A stretch of DNA of 7,793 nt from JBARRS01 sp049644345 (GTDB taxonomy: Bacteria > Actinomycetota > Thermoleophilia > Gaiellales > Gaiellaceae). This document shows, piece by piece, positions 1 to 5,144 of this stretch; the first letter of the stretch is position 1; every line of letters begins with the position of its first letter. The notes below the pieces were generated by a model. It did not search any database, had not been told where the DNA came from, and saw only the letters and a list, made by a program, of their open reading frames with translations. The translations under genes were made by a program, and so were the position numbers. The stretch lies in assembly GCA_049644345.1 (NCBI GenBank), contig JBARRS010000123.1, positions 1-7,793 of the forward strand, written 5' to 3'.

Positions 1-30
1 AATGTCGTAGAGCGCGGCGACTCGCATCAT
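1..30 (-). CDS. Probable calcineurin-like metallophosphoesterase, N-terminus only
   Basis: The complement of the first 30 bases opens with two consecutive ATG codons and reads MMRVAALYDI before running off the window. This resembles the first strand of calcineurin-like phosphoesterases, which typically begin MRVA-LYDIHGN, with the Asp of the DxHG motif being the first metal ligand. That Asp would be residue 9. The first ATG overlaps the TGA of the upstream prenyltransferase gene as ATGA, so the two are probably translationally coupled. A GAGG lies 4 nt before the first ATG and 7 nt before the second, which makes the second (27-25) at least as likely a start. Only ten residues are visible, so the family assignment is tentative and the substrate is unknown. 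Confidence 0.5.
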   Translation of the reverse strand, partial: MMRVAALYDI

Positions 31-887
31 GCGGCCTCGGCAAGCACGAAGCCGAAAAAGACGACGCTGATGACGCCGTTCATCGTGAAAAACGCTGCGT
101 TCAGCCGCCGCAGGTCGCCGGGTCGAACAAGTGCGTGCTCATAGGAGAGCAACGCGGCAACCGCCGCAACACCGAGCCAGTAGAGCACGCCGAGATGGAG
201 GCCGAGCCCGACCCCCACGAGCAGCGCGACGGTCGCCAGATGAACGAGACGAGCCGCCCAGAACAGACGCCGCTGCCCGAAGTCTGCGGCGAAAGAGCGC
301 AGACCCTGCTCGCGGTCGACCTCGACGTCGAAGAGCGAGTAGAAGAGGTCGAATCCCGCGACCCAGCATGCAACGGCGCCGCCGAGAGCCCACGCCGGCC
401 AGGGAAGCCTGCCGGTGATCGCGATCCAAGCCCCGACCGGGGCGAGCCCGTCGACGGCGCCGAGCCACGCATGGCACAGCCAGGTCCAGCGCTTCAGGTA
501 CGGGTAGACGACGAATGCCGCGACCGGAATCGGCCAGAGCCAGCGAACGATCGGATCGAGCTGGAAGACAGCCACGAGAAACAGGGCGAGTGACGCCGCG
601 CAGAAGATCACCACCTGCGCGCGTGTCAGCAGGCCGCTCGGCAGCTCGCGGGACGCCGTCCGGGGATTGCGCGCGTCGATCCGCGCGTCGATCAGCCGGT
701 TCAAGCCCATCGCGAGCGAGCGGGCGCCGATCATCGCCAGGGTGATCCAGACGAGATCGTGCGCGGAGGGGATCCTGTGGACGCAGAGCAGTGCGCCGAC
801 GTAGGCGAACGGCAGGGCGAAGACCGTGTGCTCGATCTTGACCAGCGAGGCGAAGCGGCGCGGATACGAAGCGACGGTGGTGTTCAC
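27..887 (-). CDS. mqnP: UbiA-family polyprenyltransferase, probably MqnP (menaquinone biosynthesis)
   Basis: This is a 286-residue integral membrane aromatic prenyltransferase. The first Asp-rich motif reads NRLIDARIDARNPRT (N63, D67, D71) and the second is DVEVDREQG (D187, D191); these bind Mg2+ and the prenyl diphosphate. Roughly eight or nine hydrophobic segments span residues 24-283. The pattern matches the ubiA-like branch outside the ubiquinone operon, which in Actinobacteria corresponds to MqnP, prenylating the futalosine-pathway intermediate on the way to menaquinone. The start chosen is GTG at 887-885, which overlaps the moaB TGA as GTGA. An in-frame ATG at 974 would add 29 Arg/Ala-rich residues lying inside moaB and is disfavoured. 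The Shine-Dalgarno is weak, consistent with translational coupling. No other mqn gene is in the window, so the pathway is inferred from family. Another UbiA role, such as 4-hydroxybenzoate prenylation, is the main alternative. Confidence 0.85.
   Translation of the reverse strand: MNTTVASYPRRFASLVKIEHTVFALPFAYVGALLCVHRIPSAHDLVWITLAMIGARSLAMGLNRLIDARIDARNPRTASRELPSGLLTRAQVVIFCAASLALFLVAVFQLDPIVRWLWPIPVAAFVVYPYLKRWTWLCHAWLGAVDGLAPVGAWIAITGRLPWPAWALGGAVACWVAGFDLFYSLFDVEVDREQGLRSFAADFGQRRLFWAARLVHLATVALLVGVGLGLHLGVLYWLGVAAVAALLSYEHALVRPGDLRRLNAAFFTMNGVISVVFFGFVLAEAA
670..693. repeat. Perfect 12-bp tandem duplication inside the prenyltransferase motif
   Basis: The 12-mer CGCGCGTCGATC occurs twice in direct succession on the plus strand. 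It encodes the IDAR-IDAR portion of the first Asp-rich motif of the UbiA-like protein. Since this protein motif is conserved across the family, the DNA repeat is most simply explained by the repeated amino acids plus uniform codon choice, not by a recent duplication. Confidence 0.6.
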
Positions 888-1363
888 GTCTGCCGATGCG
901 CCGTCTCTTCGCCCGCGAGCAGCTCGAGCGCATGGGCGAGTGCGGGCCGGAGCACGGCGAACCCGTCGCGGCACCCCCCCGGGGAGCCGGGCAGATTGAC
1001 GACCAGCGTCCGGGCGCGGATTCCGGCGGTGCCGCGGGAGAGCAGCCCGTGCGGCGTCCTCGCCACGGCGTCGGCCCGGATTGCCTCGGCGATTCCGGGT
1101 GCGGCCCGGTCGATCACCTCGAGGGTCGCCTCCGGCGTCACATCGCGCGGCGCGACGCCGGTTCCTCCTGTCGTCAGGACGAGCTCGGCGTCGTTCGCAA
1201 GCTCGGCGATCGCCTCCGCGATCGCATCGCGGTCGTCCGGAACGACCCGGCGTTCGACCTCGTAGCCGTCTCCGGCGAGCAGCCCCGCGAGCAGGTTGCC
1301 GCTCGCGTCCTCGCGGGAGCCGGCGAAGACGCCGTCCGAGACCGTGAGGACGGCCGCCCTCAA
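884..1363 (-). CDS. moaB: Molybdenum cofactor biosynthesis protein MoaB/Mog (molybdopterin adenylyltransferase type)
   Basis: The 159-residue protein belongs to the MogA/MoaB family, cytoplasmic enzymes that adenylylate molybdopterin before molybdate insertion. It shows the family order: an N-terminal strand AAVLTVSDG (residues 3-11), the nucleotide-binding TTGGTG (64-69) followed by RDVTPEA (73-79), and NLPGSPGG (123-130) near the C-terminus. The length is normal. The start is TTG at 1363-1361, overlapping the moaC stop as TTGA, with a strong AGGTGGAG ribosome-binding site 5 nt upstream. No ATG or GTG is available close by in frame, and the first residues already form the expected opening strand. 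The open frame continues far upstream, but that part is a shadow of moaC and otsA. MoaB and MogA cannot be separated with certainty by eye. No moaA, moaD, moaE or moeA is in the window. Confidence 0.92.
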   Translation of the reverse strand: MRAAVLTVSDGVFAGSREDASGNLLAGLLAGDGYEVERRVVPDDRDAIAEAIAELANDAELVLTTGGTGVAPRDVTPEATLEVIDRAAPGIAEAIRADAVARTPHGLLSRGTAGIRARTLVVNLPGSPGGCRDGFAVLRPALAHALELLAGEETAHRQT

Positions 1364-1809
1364 GCGGGCTCCACCTTCGTCTTCTCGAGCAAGCGCACCT
1401 CGCTCACGACCAGCCCGTCGTCGATGGCCTTTGCCATGTCGTAAACGGTCAGGGCGGCGACGGAGGCCGCCACGAGAGCTTCCATCTCCACTCCCGTCTG
1501 CGCGGTCGTCTCGACCGTCGCGACGATCTCGACCTCGTCGTCCCGGACCTCGAGGGCCACGTCGACGTGCGAGAGCGGCAGGGGATGGCAGAGTGGGATC
1601 AGGTCTGCGGTCCGCTTCGCAGCCATGATCCCTGCGAGCTGCGCCGTCACGAGCGCATCCCCTTTCGGCAGCTCGCGGAGGCGCGTCGCTGTCCCGGATC
1701 CCATCCGCAGGCTCGCCCGTGCCGTCGCACGACGGCGCGAATGCGGCTTGTCGCCGACGTCGACCATGTGGACAGAGCCGCCGGTGTCGACGTGCGAGAG
1801 CTCGTCCAT
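1360..1809 (-). CDS. moaC: Cyclic pyranopterin monophosphate synthase MoaC
   Basis: This 149-residue protein matches MoaC, which converts the MoaA product 3',8-cyclo-7,8-dihydro-GTP into cyclic pyranopterin monophosphate in molybdenum cofactor synthesis. Visible signatures are an N-terminal MVDVGDKP (15-22), KRTADLIPLCHPLPL (65-79) with K65 and H75, TGVEMEAL (105-112), and VYDMAKAID (122-130) with D124 and K127; these correspond to the conserved Lys, His and Asp/Lys active-site residues of the family. The ATG at 1809 gives the usual family N-terminus, SHVDTGG followed by MVDV. The gene starts 14 bp after the otsA stop, without a clear Shine-Dalgarno, and a small hairpin fills that gap. It overlaps moaB by 4 bases, so the two are probably translated together. 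A longer open frame reaching 2736 is an otsA shadow. Confidence 0.95.
   Translation of the reverse strand: MDELSHVDTGGSVHMVDVGDKPHSRRRATARASLRMGSGTATRLRELPKGDALVTAQLAGIMAAKRTADLIPLCHPLPLSHVDVALEVRDDEVEIVATVETTAQTGVEMEALVAASVAALTVYDMAKAIDDGLVVSEVRLLEKTKVEPA
1369..1376 (-). promoter_or_regulatory. Shine-Dalgarno site deciding the TTG start of moaB
   Basis: The transcript reads AGGTGGAG, then five bases, then TTG. It is the clearest ribosome-binding site at any junction in the window. It lies inside the last codons of moaC and supports TTG at 1363-1361 as the moaB start. Confidence 0.7.
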
Positions 1810-1811
1810 GG

Positions 1812-1825
1812 AGCGAAGTATCGCT
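1812..1825 (-). other. Small hairpin in the otsA-moaC gap
   Basis: The inverted repeat AGCGA-TACT-TCGCT (5-bp stem, 4-nt loop, sense strand) begins inside the otsA TAG and ends 2 nt before the moaC ATG. There is no run of T after it, so it is not a Rho-independent terminator. A structure this size can occur by chance; a role in coupling translation is only a possibility. Confidence 0.35.
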
Positions 1826-3293
1826 AGGTGACCCGTGCGGTGACGCGGTCGAGCACGGCCAGGTGCGCCTCGATCCAGGCCGCGAGGTCGTGCTCTCGCA
1901 CGTGTGCGCGAATCCCCTCGAGTCGTTCGCGGCGCTCGGCTTCGGGCATCCGAAGAGCCGAATCGATCGCGTCGGCCTGCGCCGCGAGGTCGAAAGGATT
2001 GACCGTGAGCACCCATTCCGCGAGCTCCTCGTGCACACCGGCGTTTTCGGACAGGATCACGACGCCGTCGCGCTCGTTCACGAGCGGAGCCTCCTTCGCG
2101 ACGAGGTTGAGGCCGTCGAAGATCGGGTTCACGAACAGCACGTCGAACTGCTTGTAGCCGGCGACGGACTGCGGAAAGTCGTCCTCGATCCGAAGGTCGA
2201 TCGGGATCCAACCCTCCGTCTGAAAACGATCGTTGACCTCCCGTACAGTTCGCTGGATCGCGCCGAGATACTCCGTGTACTCGGGAATGTCCTGCCGCGA
2301 CGGATCGAGCAGCGCGAGCATCCCGACCCGGCCGTGCATCTCGGGATGCTGCTCGAGGTAGAGCTCGAACGCGCGGAAGCCCCGCACGATGTTCTTCGAG
2401 GGGTCCGTGCGGTCGACGCGGACGATCAGCTTCTCGGGCCTGCGCTCCACGATCTCCCGCTCGGCGGCTTGGACCGCGTCGCTGGCAGCGATCTCCTCGA
2501 ACTCGGCGGGATCGACGGAGATCGGGTGATGGGTCACGAGCGTGCGGTGGCCTCGGTGGGAGGCAAGTCCCTCCTCGAACTCGCAAACGGCGCCGACAAG
2601 GTCGATTGCGGAGCGTAGGAAGTTCCGGCGCCAGCGATGCGTGTGGAAGCCGACGACGTCCGCAGCAAGCAGCCCGTCGTGAACCGCACGACGCATCGGA
2701 CGGGGGAGCACGTGCCAGTAGTCGGGCTGAGGCCAAGGGATGTGCACGAAGTGGGTCATCAACGCATCCGGCGCGCGCTTCCGCACGAATCGGGGCGCGA
2801 GGTAGAGGTGGTAGTCGTGGAACAGAACGGGTGAGTCCGGCTCCAGCTCTAGCTCAGCGAGCGCGGCTTCCGCGAACGTCTCGTTGACCTGGACGTACCC
2901 CTCCTCCCAGGCGTTGTAGACGCCCTGGTCGATCCGCGGCGTCTGCGCGAGCTCCCAGAGGTAGTGCTGGAGAAACCAGAGGATCGGGTTCGAGATCACG
3001 TTGTAGAACCAGTCGTACGCGGCCTCGTCGTGGGCGACGAGCCGAAGGCGGAACGCCGACCCGTCGGCGAGCTTTTCCTCGACAGCACCGCCTCCGGCCT
3101 CCCGGACGACTTCGCGGTCCTCGTCGGTGATCGCGCTCGCGATCCAGGTGACGTCGTGCTGGGAGATCAGCCCGCGCAGAGCCGTGACCAGCCCACCCCC
3201 GCCCCGCTTGGCAACCCGCTCCCCCGAGTCGGTCCGCTCGAAGCTGACCGGCCCGCGGTTCGAGACCACGATCAGCTTGCGTCGGTCGCCCAC
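1824..3293 (-). CDS. otsA: Trehalose-6-phosphate synthase, GT20 family (OtsA)
   Basis: The 489-residue protein transfers glucose from a nucleotide sugar to glucose-6-phosphate to form trehalose-6-phosphate. Residues matching the E. coli OtsA active site are all present: R13 in SNRGP, the glycine loop GGGGLVTAL (31-39), Y97 and W106 with the same nine-residue spacing, D160 in HDYHL, R292, K300, and D393 to E401 in DGLNLVAKE. The stretch HFVHIPWP (181-188) and GFHTHRW (215-221) are also family-typical. One departure is that R292 and K300 are eight residues apart (RVDRTDPSK), not five as in RxDxxK of E. coli, a form I associate with actinobacterial relatives. The start is GTG at 3293-3291, placing SNRGP at residues 11-15. 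It lies 31 bp after treT and 14 bp before moaC. No OtsB phosphatase is adjacent. Related GT20 enzymes (glucosylglycerol-phosphate or validamycin-type synthases) are less likely given the intact motifs. Confidence 0.9.
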   Translation of the reverse strand: MGDRRKLIVVSNRGPVSFERTDSGERVAKRGGGGLVTALRGLISQHDVTWIASAITDEDREVVREAGGGAVEEKLADGSAFRLRLVAHDEAAYDWFYNVISNPILWFLQHYLWELAQTPRIDQGVYNAWEEGYVQVNETFAEAALAELELEPDSPVLFHDYHLYLAPRFVRKRAPDALMTHFVHIPWPQPDYWHVLPRPMRRAVHDGLLAADVVGFHTHRWRRNFLRSAIDLVGAVCEFEEGLASHRGHRTLVTHHPISVDPAEFEEIAASDAVQAAEREIVERRPEKLIVRVDRTDPSKNIVRGFRAFELYLEQHPEMHGRVGMLALLDPSRQDIPEYTEYLGAIQRTVREVNDRFQTEGWIPIDLRIEDDFPQSVAGYKQFDVLFVNPIFDGLNLVAKEAPLVNERDGVVILSENAGVHEELAEWVLTVNPFDLAAQADAIDSALRMPEAERRERLEGIRAHVREHDLAAWIEAHLAVLDRVTARVT

Positions 3294-3306
3294 CGAGATG
3301 AAGCCT

Positions 3307-3320
3307 AACCCGGAGGGGTT
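3307..3320 (-). other. Small hairpin in the treT-otsA gap
   Basis: The sense strand reads AACCC-CTCC-GGGTT, a perfect 5-bp stem with a 4-nt loop, about 13 nt before the otsA GTG. It is followed by AGGCTTCATC and not by a T-run, so it is unlikely to terminate transcription. The 3' arm runs into GGGTTAGG, the only weak Shine-Dalgarno candidate for otsA. Confidence 0.35.
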
Positions 3321-3324
3321 GCCG

Positions 3325-4602
3325 TCAGGCGGCCACGAAGACCGAGACCTCGGCGCCGGCCGTGTCGTTGCCGAGGAGACGGTTGAAGCAGACGAGCCAA
3401 TCCCGCAGAAGCCGGGGCATCAGGAAGTTGCGCCGAACGAACTCTTTCCCGCGCAGCGCCCGCTGCCGTGCCGAGGGCGGGTCGCGCAGGATCTCGAGGC
3501 AGGCCTGCGCGCACTCGGAAGGCGAGTCGACGAGCCAGCCGGTCTCGCCGTCCTGGATCTGGGCGACGATCCCGCCCACCCGGCTCGCCACCGTCGGCCG
3601 CGTCTTCCACAACGCTTCCGTCACCGTGAGCCCGAAGCCCTCGCGGATCGACTTCTGAATCACGGCCGCTGAATTGACCTGGAAAGCATTGACCTCGACC
3701 GAACCGATGTTGTTGAGGTTGGACAGGATGTAGATGTCCGGATCGTTGTCAGCGTAGGCGACAGTGCGGTTGTAGTAATCCCACCCCTCCGGGTCGTCGT
3801 GCGCCATCGAGCCGACGAGCGCCAGCTGCACGCTGGGCTCGAGCTGCTTCACCTCGCGGTACGCATCGATCACGCCGAGTGGGTCCTTCCAGGGATCGAA
3901 GCGCGAGACCTGGGTCAGCATGGGCCGGCCGATGTCGATCCCGAACTGGTCGACGATGTAAGCGGCGTCCTCGGGCGACAGCGCCATGTTCTTCGGTGTC
4001 AGAGGGTCAATCGCGGGCGGCCAGATGTACGACTCGGGGAGGCCGGGCACCCGAGGGACGTACTCCTCCCGGTGGAAGATCGCCGCGTCGTAGCGGCGGA
4101 TCCACGGGACCAGGAAGTCCAGTACCTCGCGGTTCGGCGTGGACAGGTCGATGTGACAACGCCAGATCCAGCGTCCGCGTGAGCCTTGTGCGTCTTCGAT
4201 CATCGCCGCCGGTTGAGGGTCGTGGACGATGACGAAGTCGTACTCGTCCTCCAACGCGTCCGCGTTGAGCGCGTTGTAACGGCGGAAGATGTCCTGCTGC
4301 TCCTCGGTCAATCCCTGAGGGTTTCCCTGCAACGCGTTGTGGATCGTCTTCGTGACGGCGAAGAACTCGTCGGCGCCGCGAATGATCCGCCACTCGACGT
4401 CGAGACCCGCGTCCCGCATCAGCGGGACGAGCGCGTAGTTGATCTCGGCGACGCCGCCGCCGAAGGCCGTCGCCGAGAGGTGGAGGACGCGCTTGCCGGC
4501 GAGAGGCTCGGCCAGGCGGCGGATCTCCTCCATCAAGCCGCGCGTAGCGATCGTCCCGTAGTCGACGAGCGATTTCTGTCCGACGTTGACGAGCTGGAGC
4601 AT
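3325..4602 (-). CDS. treT: Trehalose glycosyltransferring synthase TreT (GT4 family)
   Basis: The 425-residue protein resembles TreT, which makes trehalose directly from NDP-glucose and glucose, reversibly and without a phosphorylated intermediate. Diagnostic stretches are HLSATAFGGGVAEI (41-54, N-terminal glycine loop), EWRIIRG (70-76), VTKTIHNALQG (83-93), HDPQ (128-131), WRCHID (147-152), SRFDPWKDP (233-241, with the R/K pair binding the sugar nucleotide phosphates) and IREGFGLTVTEAL (319-331), the GT4 E-x7-E motif at E321 and E329. Length and domain order fit a complete GT-B enzyme. The ATG at 4602 gives the usual opening before KSLVDY, but the leader has no Shine-Dalgarno (CCCACCTCACTC precedes the ATG). 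The gene follows an RsbW-like ATPase by 42 bp and precedes otsA by 31 bp, so two routes to trehalose are encoded side by side. Donor preference (ADP-, UDP- or GDP-glucose) cannot be read from the sequence. Confidence 0.9.
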   Translation of the reverse strand: MLQLVNVGQKSLVDYGTIATRGLMEEIRRLAEPLAGKRVLHLSATAFGGGVAEINYALVPLMRDAGLDVEWRIIRGADEFFAVTKTIHNALQGNPQGLTEEQQDIFRRYNALNADALEDEYDFVIVHDPQPAAMIEDAQGSRGRWIWRCHIDLSTPNREVLDFLVPWIRRYDAAIFHREEYVPRVPGLPESYIWPPAIDPLTPKNMALSPEDAAYIVDQFGIDIGRPMLTQVSRFDPWKDPLGVIDAYREVKQLEPSVQLALVGSMAHDDPEGWDYYNRTVAYADNDPDIYILSNLNNIGSVEVNAFQVNSAAVIQKSIREGFGLTVTEALWKTRPTVASRVGGIVAQIQDGETGWLVDSPSECAQACLEILRDPPSARQRALRGKEFVRRNFLMPRLLRDWLVCFNRLLGNDTAGAEVSVFVAA

Positions 4603-4644
4603 GAGTGAGGTGGGCGGGGACCCGGCCCGAGAATAACGATCGGA
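4603..4644 (-). other. Intergenic leader before treT with GC-rich hairpin
   Basis: The 42 bp between the ATPase gene and treT can fold as GGG-(bulged C)-CGG, loop GTCC, CCG-CCC (plus-strand 4612-4628), ending 9 nt before the ATG. No T-run follows, so it is not an intrinsic terminator. A TATTCT at 4635-4630 resembles a -10 box, but the only upstream -35 candidate (TTGCAG at 4656-4651) is poor and spaced by just 15 bp. A promoter here is possible but not supported. Confidence 0.25.
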
Positions 4645-5061
4645 TCAGTCCTGCAAGAACTTGACGAATCGAAGCCGCGAGCCGCCGCCCTCGCCCTTGC
4701 CGACCTCGAGCTCGTCGACGATCGCGCGGATGATCGCGATCCCGAGCCCGCCCTCCGAGAGCCCGCCCTCCTCGAGCTCGAGGTTCTCGGGCGTGAAGCC
4801 TTCGCCGTCGTCCTTCACCTCGACCTCGAGCCGGTCGGGCTCGAGGCGGTAGACGATCTCGACCATTCCTCGCCGGCCGTCCCGATATGCGTGGCGGACC
4901 GAGTTCGTACAAGCCTCCGTCAACGCAAGCTTCAGGTCGCTGAGCGTCTCGTCCGGGAGCGGGCGTACACGCGCGAGCGCGCTCAGGGCCAGACGGCCGA
5001 GGGTGATGTACTCGGCCTTCGCGGGCATCGTCAGACGGACCGAACGGCCGTTGCTCGCCAT
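4645..5061 (-). CDS. RsbW/SpoIIAB-like anti-sigma regulatory factor (GHKL serine kinase fold)
   Basis: The 138-residue protein is a stand-alone HATPase_c_2 domain of the type that binds a sigma factor or phosphorylates a STAS-domain anti-sigma antagonist. The ATP-binding boxes are present: N-box LKLALTEACTNSVRHAY (43-59, E49 and N53), G1 box VKDDGEGF (82-89, D84, G86, G88) and G2 box GGLGIAIIR (104-112), then the closing strand SRLRFVKF (128-135). The length is normal for RsbW. The ATG at 5061 has a GGGAAGG about 10 nt upstream, partly inside a small hairpin. No STAS antagonist, PP2C phosphatase or sigma factor is adjacent, so its partner is unknown. Position directly upstream of treT-otsA suggests co-expression with trehalose synthesis, which is inference. 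It could also act on a non-sigma target, as many orphan RsbW homologues are uncharacterised. Confidence 0.88.
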   Translation of the reverse strand: MASNGRSVRLTMPAKAEYITLGRLALSALARVRPLPDETLSDLKLALTEACTNSVRHAYRDGRRGMVEIVYRLEPDRLEVEVKDDGEGFTPENLELEEGGLSEGGLGIAIIRAIVDELEVGKGEGGGSRLRFVKFLQD

Positions 5062-5144
5062 TTCGGAGCTACCTTCCCGCGCGAAGGGCGCTCCTAACCA
5101 GCGGGACCTCCCGGTCAGGCCGAGAAGGGAGCGTGTTCGGCCGG
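5062..5144 (-). other. 83-bp gap between htrA and the anti-sigma gene, rich in inverted repeats
   Basis: This is the longest non-coding stretch. In the sense direction it holds GGCCGA / TCGGCC (6-bp arms, 13-nt loop; plus strand 5118-5142), CGGGA / TCCCG (5102-5113; realistically a 4-bp stem), and CCTTC / GAAGG (5072-5087; 6-nt loop). A perfect 12-bp palindrome, CCGGCTAGCCGG at 5141-5152, spans the htrA TAG and overlaps the first repeat. None is followed by a T-run, so an intrinsic terminator is not shown. I see no convincing promoter. The region is the most plausible boundary between the envelope-stress genes and the trehalose genes. Confidence 0.4.
5072..5087 (-). promoter_or_regulatory. 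Leader hairpin overlapping the ribosome-binding site of the anti-sigma gene
   Basis: On the transcript CCTTC pairs with GAAGG across a 6-nt loop, and the 3' arm contains the GGAAGG that is the best Shine-Dalgarno candidate for the gene starting at 5061. If it forms, it would hide the site. The stem is only 5 bp, so chance is a real possibility. Confidence 0.25.

Noticed and set aside
670..693. 12-bp tandem repeat as a sign of recent duplication or a binding site
   Set aside because: It encodes the IDAR-IDAR motif that is conserved at protein level in this family, so no extra explanation is needed.
888..974. Earlier ATG start for the prenyltransferase at 974
   Set aside because: It would add 29 Arg/Ala-rich residues overlapping the moaB 3' end. 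The GTG at 887 overlaps the moaB stop exactly as GTGA and gives a normal UbiA N-terminus.
1364..2038. N-terminal extension of the moaB frame
   Set aside because: The extension covers moaC and part of otsA in another frame and is Arg-rich without motifs. The TTG with a strong ribosome-binding site gives the normal family length.
1719..2618. 299-codon open frame on the plus strand
   Set aside because: It lies entirely antisense to otsA and the end of moaC. The translation is low-complexity and resembles no family. Long antisense frames are expected in GC-rich coding DNA.
1810..2736. N-terminal extension of the moaC frame into otsA
   Set aside because: The added residues are out-of-frame otsA sequence. 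The ATG at 1809 gives the standard MoaC N-terminus.
4630..4656. Promoter before treT (TTGCAG, 15 bp, TATTCT)
   Set aside because: The -35 matches poorly and the spacing is short. Not listed as a promoter without 5'-end data.
5062..5144. Rho-independent terminator after htrA
   Set aside because: Inverted repeats are present but no T-run follows any of them in the direction of transcription.
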